From Schaalia turicensis ACS-279-V-Col4 (GTDB lineage Bacteria > Actinomycetota > Actinomycetes > Actinomycetales > Actinomycetaceae): 64,000 bases of DNA. The stretch lies in NCBI RefSeq assembly GCF_000296505.1, contig NZ_JH815208.1, positions 51,157-115,156 on the forward strand, written 5' to 3'. The notes beneath the pieces are model-generated. The model saw only the letters and a list, made by a program, of their open reading frames with translations, made no database searches and was not told the DNA's origin. Below, one piece after another: positions 1-9,666 of this stretch. The position numbers and the translations under genes were made by a program. The stretch's first letter is position 1. Every line of letters starts with the position of its first letter.

Positions 1-1144
1 AATGCCAGCCATCTGCGCGCTTGTACCATCCGGTCAACATCGCGCCGTTAGATGCGAACTCATAGGAGTTCCCGCCGATAGTTCGCTCGCCTGTCGCCAT
101 AATGCCTGTAACGGGATCAAGGTAGTACCACGTACCTCGATCATTCAACCAACCATGAACTTCATCGCCGAGCGTAGTCGCGTAATGCCACCCATCGGAC
201 ATCTCAACCCAGCCGGTCTTCATCTTGCCATTGGCATCGAAAGTGTAGGTCCTGCCACCAATTGACTTGGAAGCATTTTCAACCATGACGCCATTTGATG
301 GATCGAGATAATACCACACCCCATTCAGACCCAGCCAGCCGAGGTACTCGACGCCGTTGGAATCGGAATAGCGCCAGCCTTCCTTCAGCTTGGTCCAGCC
401 GGTAGACATTGCACCCGAAGCGTTGAACACGTAGGTGGTTCCATTGATCGTTTGGCGTCCGGTCTGCATGATTCCCGTGGACGGATCAAGGTAGTACCAC
501 GTACCTCGATCATTCAACCAACCATGAACTTCAACGCCGAACGTAGTCGCGTAATGCCACCCATCGGGCATCTCAACCCAACCGGTCAACATCGCGCCGG
601 AGGCATTGAAGAAGTAGGTTTCGTTTCCCACTTGCTTCTGGCCGGTGACCATCTGTCCCGTTTCAGAATCGAGGTAGTACCACGTACCTCGATCATTCAA
701 CCAACCTGTGGTAAGAGCACCAGACGCGGATGCGTAGAACCACGAATCAGAGTTGCGGAACCAGTTACTTGCCATGGTCCCGTTCGCATCGAAGTAGTAG
801 GTGGAGCCGTTAATACGCGCCCACGAGTCTTTCAGGAGCGTCCCATCGGGTTGCTTCCACTGCCAGACGCCGGAGTAGATCCATGAACCTTCAGGGGATT
901 GCAAAGGTTCGTGGGCAGTCGTCTTTTTCGGGGTAGCGACAGGAGCTACGGTTTCAGCTCCTAGAGGTGAAGTACCCTCCTGATTCTGCGGGTTTTCTTG
1001 GGGATCGCTCTGGGTTGCGACGGTCAAAGGTGCGCTTTCACCGTTTTCGTCAGCAAACGTGGCGACGTTCGTCGACAGGACAAGCCCAGAGATAACACAC
1101 GCGCTTGCCAATGTACGCCACGGGACTTGGTGTGAAACTCTCAT
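1..1144 (-). CDS. Secreted cell-wall/choline-binding repeat protein, C-terminus outside the window
   Basis: The protein starts with a signal peptide (basic MRVSHQVPWR, then a hydrophobic stretch ending near ATFA), followed by a P/T/Q-rich linker. From about residue 85 it is only aromatic/glycine repeats of about 20 residues with the pattern GW...GTWYYLDP.TG.M.TG...., the CW_binding_1/glucan-binding type. No catalytic domain is seen in the visible 381 codons; one could lie beyond the edge. AAGGGG precedes the ATG at good spacing. Such repeats in other bacteria bind choline on teichoic acids or glucans, so an anchoring role at the cell surface is likely but the ligand is inferred. The next gene upstream is a paralog sharing near-identical DNA. 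Confidence 0.85.
   Translation of the reverse strand, partial: MRVSHQVPWRTLASACVISGLVLSTNVATFADENGESAPLTVATQSDPQENPQNQEGTSPLGAETVAPVATPKKTTAHEPLQSPEGSWIYSGVWQWKQPDGTLLKDSWARINGSTYYFDANGTMASNWFRNSDSWFYASASGALTTGWLNDRGTWYYLDSETGQMVTGQKQVGNETYFFNASGAMLTGWVEMPDGWHYATTFGVEVHGWLNDRGTWYYLDPSTGIMQTGRQTINGTTYVFNASGAMSTGWTKLKEGWRYSDSNGVEYLGWLGLNGVWYYLDPSNGVMVENASKSIGGRTYTFDANGKMKTGWVEMSDGWHYATTLGDEVHGWLNDRGTWYYLDPVTGIMATGERTIGGNSYEFASNGAMLTGWYKRADGWH
207..450. repeat. Near-identical 244-bp block, copy A
   Basis: This block inside the first repeat-protein gene matches 1722-1965 in the neighbouring gene with 7 mismatches that I could count over 244 bp. It encodes about 81 residues of the repeat array. 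Confidence 0.9.
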
Positions 1145-1357
1145 TGTTCCCCTTGTATTGCAATTCCGTAGATGGCACCAAGATCAGCCACATTGGATTA
1201 CTAGTAAATACTACTCAGGAATCACCTTATCGAATGGCGCACGTTACTGTACAGCAGCGAATCACGACGAAATGAGCACGTCGACTTCCGGACTATCCAG
1301 CACATCGAACAATTTCACGTTCGGGGTTGCGCGGATTTTACGAGGACGACCAGACGT

Positions 1358-2641
1358 TCAGGAACGCCATACTCCAGAAGCGTCGAAGGAGTAGGTTTTT
1401 CCACCAATATTCTTCGAGGTGTTTGCGACCATGATGCCCGTTGAGGGATCCATGTAGTACCAGTAGCCGTTCACGATTGCCCAGCCAACAGCCTCGGCAC
1501 CACTGGTTGAGGAGTAGTGCCAACCATCGCTCAGACGTGCCCAGCCGGTAGACATTGCACCCGAAGCGTTGAACACGTAGGTGGTTTCATTGATCGTGTG
1601 GCGTCCGGTCTTCATGATTCCCGTGGACGGATCAAGGTAGTACCACGTTCCTCGATCATTCAACCAGCCGTAGGTTTCGTACCCGGATGCGTTGAGGTAA
1701 CGCCAACCGTCAGAGTTTGATACCCAGCCGGTCTTCATCTTGCCATTGGCGTCGAAAGTGTAGGTCCTGCCACCAATTGTCTTGGAAGCATTTTCGACCA
1801 TGACGCCATTTGATGGATCGAGGTAATACCACGCCCCATTCAGACCCAGCCAGCCGAGGTACTCGACGCCGTTGGAATCGGAATAGCGCCAGCCTTCCTT
1901 CAACTTGGTCCAGCCGGTAGACATTGCACCCGAAGAGTTGAACACGTAGGTGGTTCCATTGATCGCGCGTCGGCCGGTCTGCATGATTCCCGTGGACGGA
2001 TCAAGGTAGTACCAGGTGCCGTTCAGCTTGAGCCAGCCGAAGACGCGGTCACCTAATGCGTCGATGTAGCGCCAACCTTGCGACATGGAGACCCAGCCGG
2101 TCTTCATCTTGCCGTCAATGTCGAAGAGGTATAGCTTTCCGTTGATGATCTTCTCCGTGTCTGCGATCATCTTGCCGGTCGTCGGATCAAGGTAGTACCA
2201 GGTTTCGCCGAGCTTGAGCCAGCCGGCGGTGTGTAGGGCTCCCGCATAGCCTCCTGAAGGCTGGAAATAGTACCAAGTGCCATCCTCTTTGTACCAACCG
2301 GTATTCATCCAGCCTGTTGATTCAAAGTGATAGATGTGCCCATTGATTTTTGCCCAGGTTGACGCAATCTGGAGACCCGTGCCATTGGCAGCCCAACGCC
2401 AATCGCCACCAATGTTCTGCCAGTTTCCTCCGGACGGGGCGTAGGGAGTGGTGGAGGTTGTCACCGTTGAAGGGGAGAAAGGATTTACGCCCGACTGCAG
2501 GTCCATCTGAGCTGCTTGCGGAATACTTACCCCTGTTGCACTCTGCGCGGAGTCGGCGCTTGTCGCTTTTACTCCGGGAATGATGAGCGCGGCAGCTACG
2601 AGGCCAAGCAGAGCCGTTCGCTTCGTCATACGCAGTTTCAT
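1358..2641 (-). CDS. Secreted cell-wall/choline-binding repeat protein
   Basis: A 427-residue protein with an N-terminal signal peptide (MKLRMTKRTALLGLVAAAL, cleavage probably near ATSA) and, from about residue 70 to the end, CW_binding_1-like repeats (GTWYYLDPSTGIM, GWRYxxxxG, INGTTYVFNxSGAMSTGW). The repeats form a higher-order unit of about 62-66 residues repeated several times. There is no enzymatic domain, so the protein is essentially a binding array. It lies in tandem upstream of a second such gene on the same strand, separated by 213 bp. A GAAGGAA ribosome-binding site precedes the ATG. Ligand (choline, glucan or other wall polymer) cannot be told from sequence alone. Confidence 0.88.
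   Translation of the reverse strand: MKLRMTKRTALLGLVAAALIIPGVKATSADSAQSATGVSIPQAAQMDLQSGVNPFSPSTVTTSTTPYAPSGGNWQNIGGDWRWAANGTGLQIASTWAKINGHIYHFESTGWMNTGWYKEDGTWYYFQPSGGYAGALHTAGWLKLGETWYYLDPTTGKMIADTEKIINGKLYLFDIDGKMKTGWVSMSQGWRYIDALGDRVFGWLKLNGTWYYLDPSTGIMQTGRRAINGTTYVFNSSGAMSTGWTKLKEGWRYSDSNGVEYLGWLGLNGAWYYLDPSNGVMVENASKTIGGRTYTFDANGKMKTGWVSNSDGWRYLNASGYETYGWLNDRGTWYYLDPSTGIMKTGRHTINETTYVFNASGAMSTGWARLSDGWHYSSTSGAEAVGWAIVNGYWYYMDPSTGIMVANTSKNIGGKTYSFDASGVWRS
1722..1965. repeat. Near-identical 244-bp block, copy B
   Basis: Second copy of the block at 207-450, in the same orientation. The much higher identity here than between other repeats of the two genes points to recent duplication or gene conversion. 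Confidence 0.9.
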
Positions 2642-2812
2642 TGGCGAGTTCTTCCTTCAATCGACTGATCGTTGATGGGAGTCAACAGACACACGTCGAG
2701 CAGACATGTCATTACAGAGTATCGGTGAACAAAATGAGGGAGCAAGAGCTAAACCACATTATTATCACCAATCACATTAGTAACAGTAGCCCCATTAAGT
2801 GCTGGTATGCAC

Positions 2813-3598
2813 TCACATATGCGGAACAGCCCGCATCACACGACGCGTCAAAGAACGCGGAGCAAACTTCATCAACGCCATCCCGACCTTCGCAGGAACA
2901 GTCGGCGTGACCAACACTTTCCCGCGACGCACCGCGTCAAGGCCAGCAGTCACAACTTCCTCAGGGGTCGCCAAGAACGCACCCGGCATCTCTTCCATAT
3001 CGACACCAGCCTTTGTAAAGAATTCAGTACGAACCGGCCCCGGCATAACAGCGGTAGCAGTCACTCCCGAGCCTCGTAATTCCTCCGACAGGCCCTCGGT
3101 GAACGCAACGACCCACGCTTTATGCGCGGAGTAGGTGCCCGCCCCTGTTCGCGACGCTACCGACGCCGTGTTGATGATGGCACCTCGGTGACGCACGCGC
3201 ATCGACCGAGCTGCATGATGCGACAACACCATCACCGCACGAACCATGACATCCAAGCCATAGAGCTCAGCATCAAGGTCGTTGTCAGGGAAGGACGTAC
3301 CTAGCCCGAATCCGGCATTATTCACCAGCAGATCGATGGGCTTCAGAGCCGAAGCGCCCACTTCAGCACCACCCACATCCAGACGCTCAGCGACGCGAGC
3401 CAGCTGGTCAGGATTCGCCAAGTCAGCGACGATCACCTCTGCGTTAATCCCCGCGTAGGCGTGAAGTCGCTCCGCAAGCTGATGCAATGTCGCTTCACTC
3501 CGTGCCACCAGGACCAGGTCATGGCCACCTGCAGCCAGTTGCCAACAAAACTCTTCGCCAATGCCCGACGTCGCGCCGGTAACAAGTGCAGTTCCCAT
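2813..3598 (-). CDS. SDR family NAD(P)-dependent oxidoreductase
   Basis: A 261-residue classical short-chain dehydrogenase. Visible are the cofactor motif TGATSGIG near residues 8-15, the structural motif NNAG near residue 95, the catalytic Ser in the NTASVAS stretch and the YSAHK active-site Tyr/Lys. An Arg after the first beta strand (VARSEA) suggests NADP preference. The C-terminal end is longer than the minimal fold and basic, as in the DltE/YqjQ-like subgroup. Substrate is unknown. The start has no clear Shine-Dalgarno site but a TAGGCT hexamer ends six bases before the ATG, so the mRNA may be leaderless. The gene stands alone, divergent from xthA. Confidence 0.9.
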   Translation of the reverse strand: MGTALVTGATSGIGEEFCWQLAAGGHDLVLVARSEATLHQLAERLHAYAGINAEVIVADLANPDQLARVAERLDVGGAEVGASALKPIDLLVNNAGFGLGTSFPDNDLDAELYGLDVMVRAVMVLSHHAARSMRVRHRGAIINTASVASRTGAGTYSAHKAWVVAFTEGLSEELRGSGVTATAVMPGPVRTEFFTKAGVDMEEMPGAFLATPEEVVTAGLDAVRRGKVLVTPTVPAKVGMALMKFAPRSLTRRVMRAVPHM

Positions 3599-3604
3599 GA
3601 GATA

Positions 3605-3610
3605 AGCCTA
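3605..3610 (-). promoter_or_regulatory. Putative -10 box for a leaderless transcript (SDR gene)
   Basis: TAGGCT on the minus strand with a six-base gap to the ATG; transcription would start at or next to the start codon. No good Shine-Dalgarno site is present. Confidence 0.5.
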
Positions 3611-3691
3611 CGAGGCAAAACACGCCAGCGTCAGGGACCTTCACCCTCAACTACCGCAGGAGCGAAAGAGACTGACAAACAGGTCTTTGGC

Positions 3692-3743
3692 GAACAAGCG
3701 CGGACTCAATCCGTGAACAAGCGAAGTCAAACCCCGAACAAGC
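3692..3743 (+). repeat. Three short direct repeats upstream of xthA
   Basis: The octamer GAACAAGC occurs at 3692, 3715 and 3736, that is spaced by 23 and 21 bp, about two helical turns, in the 177-bp gap before xthA. This could be a binding-site array, but similar octamers are also common in coding sequence here. Confidence 0.3.
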
Positions 3744-3762
3744 AAGGTCGGAGCCTGCCGGC

Positions 3763-3768
3763 TAGGGT
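3763..3768 (+). promoter_or_regulatory. Putative -10 box for a leaderless transcript (xthA)
   Basis: TAGGGT with a seven-base gap to the ATG of xthA; no Shine-Dalgarno site lies between. Confidence 0.45.
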
Positions 3769-3775
3769 TTATCCC

Positions 3776-4573
3776 ATGAGATTTGCTACCTGGAACGTCA
3801 ACTCCATCCGCACCCGCGTCGATCGCGTCATCGCTTTCCTTGAACGCTCGAGCACAGACGTACTGGCGATGCAGGAAATTAAGTGCAAACCCGACCAGTT
3901 CCCCGTCGACCAGTTCACCGAAGCGGGGTACGAGGTTCGGATTCACGGCCTGAATCAGTGGAATGGTGTTGCGGTAGCCTCGCGCCTACCGATTCTTAAG
4001 GTCGAGGATCATTTCGCGGGCCAACCCGCATTTGGGAATCCTCCGGTTGTGGAGGCTCGCGCACTCGGCGTTACTGTCGAATCGCCCGATAGCTCACCAT
4101 TCACGATCTGGAGCCTGTATATCCCGAACGGTCGTGAGCTGACCGACCCTCATTACGTCTACAAGCTCGAGTGGCTACGCGTCTTGAAGGAAAACGGTGT
4201 GAAGTGGCTGTCTGAGGACCCGAAGGCGCAGATCGCCATGGTCGGTGACTGGAATGTCGCCCCCTTTGATGAGGACGTGTGGGACATGACCGCATTTGCC
4301 GACGCCACCCACGTCTCACAGCCCGAGCGCGACGCATTCTTTGCTTTCGCCGATGATGGGTGGGACGAAATCACCCGCGACCGCGTCACCAACTACACCT
4401 ACTGGGATTACCAGAAGCTACGCTTCCCGAAGAATGAGGGCATGCGCATTGACTTTGTGTACGCCTCCCCCGCGTTGGCGTCGCGTGTGGTTGAGGCTCA
4501 GATCGATCGGGATGAGCGTAAGGGCAAGGGCGCGTCGGATCATGTGCCAGTCATCATCGACATTGCCGACTGA
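3776..4573 (+). CDS. xthA: Exodeoxyribonuclease III (AP endonuclease, EEP family)
   Basis: A 265-residue ExoIII/APE1-type nuclease that cuts at abasic sites and degrades 3' ends during base excision repair, with Mg2+. All family motifs are present: TWNVNSIR at the N-terminus, LAMQEIKC with the metal-binding Glu, SLYIPNG, GDWNVAP, and the C-terminal GASDHVPV with the catalytic His. Length is normal for XthA. An open frame extends far upstream but the family N-terminus begins exactly at this ATG. The gene is convergent with the serine hydrolase gene, leaving only 35 bp between them. Confidence 0.95.
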   Translation: MRFATWNVNSIRTRVDRVIAFLERSSTDVLAMQEIKCKPDQFPVDQFTEAGYEVRIHGLNQWNGVAVASRLPILKVEDHFAGQPAFGNPPVVEARALGVTVESPDSSPFTIWSLYIPNGRELTDPHYVYKLEWLRVLKENGVKWLSEDPKAQIAMVGDWNVAPFDEDVWDMTAFADATHVSQPERDAFFAFADDGWDEITRDRVTNYTYWDYQKLRFPKNEGMRIDFVYASPALASRVVEAQIDRDERKGKGASDHVPVIIDIAD

Positions 4574-4608
4574 CCACTTGGGATCAGAACCGCCTTCGCG
4601 CCTGACAG

Positions 4609-5421
4609 TTAGGCATTCACGAGGCCCTGCAATTGGGCGTTGAGCTGCGACCATTGTTCCTTATGCCAGGGGCCGAATTCTTGTGAACCAAGGAACGCTG
4701 CGGTCGCGTCGTGTTCACGGTCAACCCAGAGGAACGAGCCTGAGACTCCGAAGTGGCCGAATGTTGTGGCCGGGGCATCTGGGGCGGTCCAGTGCGGGTT
4801 CTTCGTTCCCCGGATTTCAAGGCCGAGTCCCCACGGGCACGGGTTATGCCGACCGTATCCGGGGACAACGCCCGCGAGGTTGGGGAACTGCGGGGTTACC
4901 GCTTCAGTCGATAGCGCATCGCTGATCAAAGTTGGATGCAGGAGCTCCTGGCCGAGGATCAGCAGGTCATCAATACTTGCTCGCCCAGAGCGCGCGACTG
5001 AACCGGGAACGTCCGCCGTTGTCATGCCCAGAGGCTCAATCACGGATTCTTCAATCCATCGACCGATGTCTGTTCCCGTTGCTTCGGCAACCGCATCACC
5101 AAGGATCTCGAAACCAGCGTTGGAGTAAACACGTCGTTTTTCGACGCCGAACTGTGCATCGCGAGATTCTGCGGGCAAGCCCGAGGCGTGAGCCAGAAGG
5201 TGGCGAATCGTGGACCCTTCGGGACCAGCCGGATCGCCCAAACTGATAAAGCCTCGCTGGACTGCAACCAACGTTGACCATGCCATCAGAAGCTTCGTGA
5301 CAGACGCCAGCGGATAGACGGTCGACGTGTCACCAACCTTGACCAGGGTCTGTCCCCCAGCATTCAACGCATACGCATGAGCAAAAGGAATATCCATCAG
5401 TTCGCTCGTGATCACTGCCAT
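4609..5421 (-). CDS. Serine hydrolase of the beta-lactamase/class C PBP family
   Basis: A 270-residue member of the beta-lactamase-like serine hydrolases (PF00144 type). The nucleophile motif SVTK lies at residues 40-43, the second motif is YSN (VYSNAGFEIL), and the third is HFG (GHFGVSGS) near the C-terminus in the place of KTG. There is no signal peptide, so a cytoplasmic esterase or peptidase role is more likely than antibiotic resistance; the substrate is unknown. It is shorter than true class C enzymes (about 350). AAGGGG precedes the ATG. The last codons (LVNA) overlap the motif attcacgaggcc that recurs between genes in this window. Confidence 0.85.
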   Translation of the reverse strand: MAVITSELMDIPFAHAYALNAGGQTLVKVGDTSTVYPLASVTKLLMAWSTLVAVQRGFISLGDPAGPEGSTIRHLLAHASGLPAESRDAQFGVEKRRVYSNAGFEILGDAVAEATGTDIGRWIEESVIEPLGMTTADVPGSVARSGRASIDDLLILGQELLHPTLISDALSTEAVTPQFPNLAGVVPGYGRHNPCPWGLGLEIRGTKNPHWTAPDAPATTFGHFGVSGSFLWVDREHDATAAFLGSQEFGPWHKEQWSQLNAQLQGLVNA

Positions 5422-5537
5422 GCGTGTCCCCTTCTGCGTTGTGACGCTCGCTCGATTGTTCGGGCCGTGCTGTTATCGGTGTGCCCCCCTATTCTAAACG
5501 CGCCCTTATCGGCCACGAGTTCTGGTGACAAGTGCAC

Positions 5538-5572
5538 GTGTGGGGCGCGCGTTGAAAACCCGCGCCCCACAC
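5538..5572. terminator. Terminator hairpin downstream of clpB
   Basis: Perfect 12-bp inverted repeat (gtgtggggcgcg / cgcgccccacac) with an 11-base loop, just after the clpB stop. It could serve clpB; the U-tract is weak. Confidence 0.65.
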
Positions 5573-5587
5573 GGCCTCGTGAATCAA

Positions 5588-8224
5588 TCAGCAGGAGAAG
5601 ATGTCCGGCTCTTCACCTTCTGCGACTACCTGCATCGACAGAGTCTCCAAGTCTTCGGAAACATCGACGCGAACGGTCGAACCATCGCCAACCTCGCCGG
5701 CTAGAAGCATCTTCGCCAGCTTGTCACCGATTTCCTTCTGGATCAGGCGACGTAGCGGACGAGCACCGTAAGCCGGGTCGTAGCCAATCCGGGTCAGCAG
5801 ACCGCGGGCAGGCTCGGACACATCGAGCGTGATGCGACGGCTCTCAAGACGCTTCGCGAGCTGGCCGACCATCAGGTCAACAATGCCAGCCAAGTCATCC
5901 GCCGACAGCGGGTCGAACATGACCGTCTCATCCAGACGGTTTAAGAACTCCGGCTTGAATGCATGACGCACCGTCTCCATCACCGCATCAGTCTTCATCT
6001 CTTGCGTCAAAGACTGATCGGATAGGAACTGCGAGCCAAGGTTCGATGTCAAAATCAAGATCGTATTCCTGAAATCAACCGTGCGGCCCTGACCGTCAGT
6101 CAAGCGACCATCGTCGAGAACCTGAAGCAGAATGTCGAAGATTTCCGGATCAGCCTTTTCGACCTCATCCAAAAGGATCACCGAATACGGACGACGGCGA
6201 ACAGCTTCGGTCAGCTGACCACCCTGCTCGTATCCAACGTATCCCGGAGGGGCACCGACGAGGCGCGCGACCGAATGCTTCTCGGAGTACTCCGACATGT
6301 CGATGCGAATCATCGCTCGCTCATCATCGAAGAGGAACTCCGCCAGCGACTTCGCCAGCTCCGTCTTACCGACACCCGTCGGACCGAGGAACAGGAACGA
6401 ACCGGTCGGACGATTCGGATCCGCAATCCCCGCACGGGAACGCCGAACCGCATCGGACACCGCCGCGACGGCCATCTTCTGACCAATCAGTCGATGCCCG
6501 ATCGCATCTTCCATGGTCAGAAGCTTCTCGGTTTCCGTCTGTAGGAGCTTACCGGTCGGGATACCCGTCCAGGACTCCACGACTTCCGCAATCTCAGCCG
6601 GCCCAACCTTCTCTGCGATCATCGGCTCGCCGGCTGCTTCATCTTCCGCTTCAGCGTTCGCCTCGGCTTCGCCAATCTGGCGTTCGACCGCGGGGATTTC
6701 ACCGTTCTGAAGCCTTCCGGCTTCTTCCCAACGATTCTCACGGATAGCAAGTTCCAACTGAGTACGCAGTTCATCCAGCTGAACGCGCAGATCACCGACC
6801 TTGTTATGCCCGGCCTTCTCTGCCTCCCAGCGTCCAGTTAATGCAGTCAGCTCTTCCTGCTTATCAGCGAGGTCCGCACGAAGCTTCTCTAGGCGAATCT
6901 GGGTCGCTTCATCCGTCTTATCCGAATCAGATTCGGTCAGATAGGATTCTTCCATTCGCAGACGATCCACCTGGCGACGCAACTCATCGATCTCGATCGG
7001 GGAAGAATCAAGTTCCATCCGCAGACGAGACGCAGCCTCATCAATCAAGTCGATCGCCTTATCCGGCAGTTGACGCCCCGTGATGTAGCGATCCGACAAG
7101 GTTGCCGCCGCAACGAGCGCACCATCGGAGATTGTCACCTTATGGTGGGCCTCGTACTTCGGCGCAATACCGCGCAAGATCGCAACCGTATCCTCAACGG
7201 ACGGTTCGCCGACGAAAACCTGCTGGAAACGACGTTCCAGAGCCGGGTCCTTTTCAATGTTCTCGCGATACTCGTCCAGCGTGGTCGCGCCAACCATGCG
7301 CAGTTCGCCACGCGCAAGCATCGGCTTGAGCATATTGCCAGCATCCATCGCACCTTCAGACCCACCACCGGCACCGACGACCGTGTGAAGCTCGTCGATA
7401 AAGGTGATGACCTGCCCGTCAGAGCGCTGGATTTCTTCGAGGACAGCCTTCAGACGCTCCTCAAATTCACCGCGGTATTTCGCGCCTGCCACCATCAATG
7501 CCAGGTCGAGAGCAATAAGCGTCTTATCCTTCAGGGATGCCGGAACATCGCCCGCGACAATACGCTGAGCCAACCCTTCGACAACCGCAGTCTTACCCAC
7601 ACCGGGCTCACCGATGAGGACAGGGTTGTTCTTCGTACGACGCGACAGTACCTGCACAACGCGACGAATCTCCGCGTCACGACCGATCACCGGGTCGAGC
7701 TTGCCTTCGCGAGCAACCTCGGTCAGGTCTCGCCCGTACTTCTTGAGAGCTTCGAAGCTCCCCTCCGGGTCAGGTGATGTAATCGGATTCGGACGGAGCG
7801 TCTTCAGAGCTTCCTCCAAAGCGGTGGGCGGTGCCGCGTTGTGAGAAAGAATGGTGCCGGCCTCACTCTTTGACGCGGCAAGCGCAATCATCAGGTGTTC
7901 AGTCGACACATAAGCGTCGCCAGCCTTTTCTGCACGCTTCTGAGCGTCGTTGATGACTCCCATCAGAGCCTGGTCTGCCTGAGCGTTTTGGGCGGTCGAG
8001 CCTTGAATACTTGGCAATGCGAGCAGAGCGTTACGCGCTCTCGCGCCGATCGTCTTACGGTCGGCACCGACAGCATCGAGAAGCGCCGTCGCAATTCCTT
8101 CGTTCTGAGTCAGCAGAGCATTCAAAAGATGCAGGGGCGTAACTCCCGGGTTGCCAGCTGCCCTGGCTGACTCGAGCGCAGAGCCAATAGCTTCCTGCGC
8201 TTTCGTCGTGAATTCGTTGGTCAT
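5588..8224 (-). CDS. clpB: ATP-dependent chaperone ClpB
   Basis: An 878-residue Hsp100 disaggregase that works with DnaK/DnaJ/GrpE to rescue aggregated proteins. Domains in order: ClpN repeats (residues 5-145), NBD1 with Walker A GEPGVGKT and Walker B TFIDELH, the long coiled-coil middle domain (about 400-530), NBD2 with Walker A GPTGVGKT and ILLDEVEKA, and the C-terminal small domain. I chose the ATG preceded by GGAGGAAAT over one 21 codons upstream, since the product then starts [14 protein letters not shown] as in actinobacterial ClpB. A perfect HAIR palindrome lies about 80 bp upstream, so HspR should repress it. It stands as a single gene. Confidence 0.97.
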   Translation of the reverse strand: MTNEFTTKAQEAIGSALESARAAGNPGVTPLHLLNALLTQNEGIATALLDAVGADRKTIGARARNALLALPSIQGSTAQNAQADQALMGVINDAQKRAEKAGDAYVSTEHLMIALAASKSEAGTILSHNAAPPTALEEALKTLRPNPITSPDPEGSFEALKKYGRDLTEVAREGKLDPVIGRDAEIRRVVQVLSRRTKNNPVLIGEPGVGKTAVVEGLAQRIVAGDVPASLKDKTLIALDLALMVAGAKYRGEFEERLKAVLEEIQRSDGQVITFIDELHTVVGAGGGSEGAMDAGNMLKPMLARGELRMVGATTLDEYRENIEKDPALERRFQQVFVGEPSVEDTVAILRGIAPKYEAHHKVTISDGALVAAATLSDRYITGRQLPDKAIDLIDEAASRLRMELDSSPIEIDELRRQVDRLRMEESYLTESDSDKTDEATQIRLEKLRADLADKQEELTALTGRWEAEKAGHNKVGDLRVQLDELRTQLELAIRENRWEEAGRLQNGEIPAVERQIGEAEANAEAEDEAAGEPMIAEKVGPAEIAEVVESWTGIPTGKLLQTETEKLLTMEDAIGHRLIGQKMAVAAVSDAVRRSRAGIADPNRPTGSFLFLGPTGVGKTELAKSLAEFLFDDERAMIRIDMSEYSEKHSVARLVGAPPGYVGYEQGGQLTEAVRRRPYSVILLDEVEKADPEIFDILLQVLDDGRLTDGQGRTVDFRNTILILTSNLGSQFLSDQSLTQEMKTDAVMETVRHAFKPEFLNRLDETVMFDPLSADDLAGIVDLMVGQLAKRLESRRITLDVSEPARGLLTRIGYDPAYGARPLRRLIQKEIGDKLAKMLLAGEVGDGSTVRVDVSEDLETLSMQVVAEGEEPDIFSC

Positions 8225-8303
8225 ATTTCCTCCAGTGACGCATTGCGTCGAGATATGGGCACGTGGCGATCCCACGTGCGTCTGCATATATCAACGCTCC
8301 AAA

Positions 8304-8324
8304 GTTGAGTCTATTCCACTCAAC
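8304..8324. promoter_or_regulatory. HAIR operator (HspR-binding site) of clpB
   Basis: Perfect palindrome gttgagt-N7-actcaac, matching the HAIR consensus CTTGAGT-N7-ACTCAAG at all inner positions. It lies upstream of clpB, and hspR is encoded in this window. Confidence 0.85.
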
Positions 8325-8427
8325 TTTATTTTTCTCGCCGAAAACTCAACTTCCACCCCTTCCGCTTCCCCATTCACGAGGCCAGCTACTCACCCTTAGC
8401 TGACAAAGGTGATCTGACAAGCGAAAA

Positions 8428-8453
8428 CCCCGCCCGACACATGCCGGGCGGGG
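8428..8453. terminator. Rho-independent terminator after the DUF5692-like gene
   Basis: Stem ccccgcccg / cgggcgggg with an 8-base loop, followed on the minus strand by TTTT. Confidence 0.75.
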
Positions 8454-8473
8454 CCTCGTCCATACAAACTGGA

Positions 8474-9463
8474 TCAGGCGGTAGCCACATCCTCACGGCG
8501 CGCCATTGCAGCCTCGAAATCCTTCGTCCCCACGAAGATTTCATTCGTGTACGGGTTACGGCCAAGCTTGCGCGAACGGTAGATCACGTAGCCGAGAGCC
8601 AGAATGTTGGCAGCCAGAGCGAGAATCGAAACAAACAGGTTTACATTCGGATTATTCACGGACTGAACCGAGAAATTCGAGTAGTCCTGGAACGCGGGAA
8701 CAACCTGCGCGAACATACACCAGAGAGCCAACGTATTTGCACGATTCTGGATCCAACCACCCTTATTCCAGAAGGCGTTGGCAACCGTCGGTGCAAGAAG
8801 CAGGGCAACACCGCAGTACCAGGCGTGAGTCGGCAAACAGTTGTAGGTGTAGCAGAAGTTCCAGAGGTCGTAGGCGACAATGAACACCCACGTCATGTCT
8901 GGCCAGAGCATGTCCTGCTTCTTTCGAGAAGCGTAGATACCAAACCAGCCGGTCATCAGGAAGATATTGATCAGACCCGCGATGCCATTGAAGACATTGT
9001 GCCAACCGCCCATCAGCGTGACCCCTTCGGAGGAAACCCAGGTCGTGCCGAATGCGCGGAACGCCGACTCAAAATCAGAGACAACGGCAATCAGAATGTT
9101 GATCGCAACAATAACGAACGGGAAGCACTTGAATGCATGTGAACGACCGATTTTTCCCCAGCCATACTTCAGCATCATGAAGCCAATACAGCCAGCAGTT
9201 GCCGCATAGAGCTTCGCATAGTGGAACCAGCTATTCATGTGCACGTAGGTCGGGTTATTGAGCGCCCACTCGGCACCCTGTCCAGCACCTACGTAGATCG
9301 CAATGAAATAGACCGTCAAAATAGCCGGCAGTACAAGGAAACAGAAGATGCCTCCCGCCTTTGTACGACGCGCGATCTCATTCGCTCCGATGAGCGCAGC
9401 GAAAACTAGCACCCATCCAATCCACTGATATGCGGCATGTTCGCCGTAGACCTCGAACAACAT
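8474..9463 (-). CDS. Multi-pass membrane protein, DUF5692-like
   Basis: A 329-residue integral membrane protein with about eight or nine hydrophobic helices, starting MLFEVYGEHAAYQWIGWVLV and ending in a short charged tail. It resembles the DUF5692 family found in streptococci and bifidobacteria, whose function is not known; this assignment is from memory of the family and is moderately sure. The start was set at the ATG preceded by AAGGAAGG at 9 bases rather than 8 codons upstream. A TetR-type regulator gene lies about 200 bp upstream on the same strand, so regulation by it is plausible. A strong terminator follows. Confidence 0.7.
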   Translation of the reverse strand: MLFEVYGEHAAYQWIGWVLVFAALIGANEIARRTKAGGIFCFLVLPAILTVYFIAIYVGAGQGAEWALNNPTYVHMNSWFHYAKLYAATAGCIGFMMLKYGWGKIGRSHAFKCFPFVIVAINILIAVVSDFESAFRAFGTTWVSSEGVTLMGGWHNVFNGIAGLINIFLMTGWFGIYASRKKQDMLWPDMTWVFIVAYDLWNFCYTYNCLPTHAWYCGVALLLAPTVANAFWNKGGWIQNRANTLALWCMFAQVVPAFQDYSNFSVQSVNNPNVNLFVSILALAANILALGYVIYRSRKLGRNPYTNEIFVGTKDFEAAMARREDVATA

Positions 9464-9666
9464 TGTTCTTGCCTTCCTTGCACTCACAGGACGCTGAGTC
9501 GTGACACGGACTCAAGAAATGAAGGTCCACCCTTCGGGGTCAAGATCCAGATTCAAAGCGCGCGCCACTACAGATATGAACTGACTCACACAGTCTAGGG
9601 CCAACATTTACACCCTGTCAATCACTGTTTGAGCTCCGCGCATTCCCTCAATGAAGAAATCCTTCA

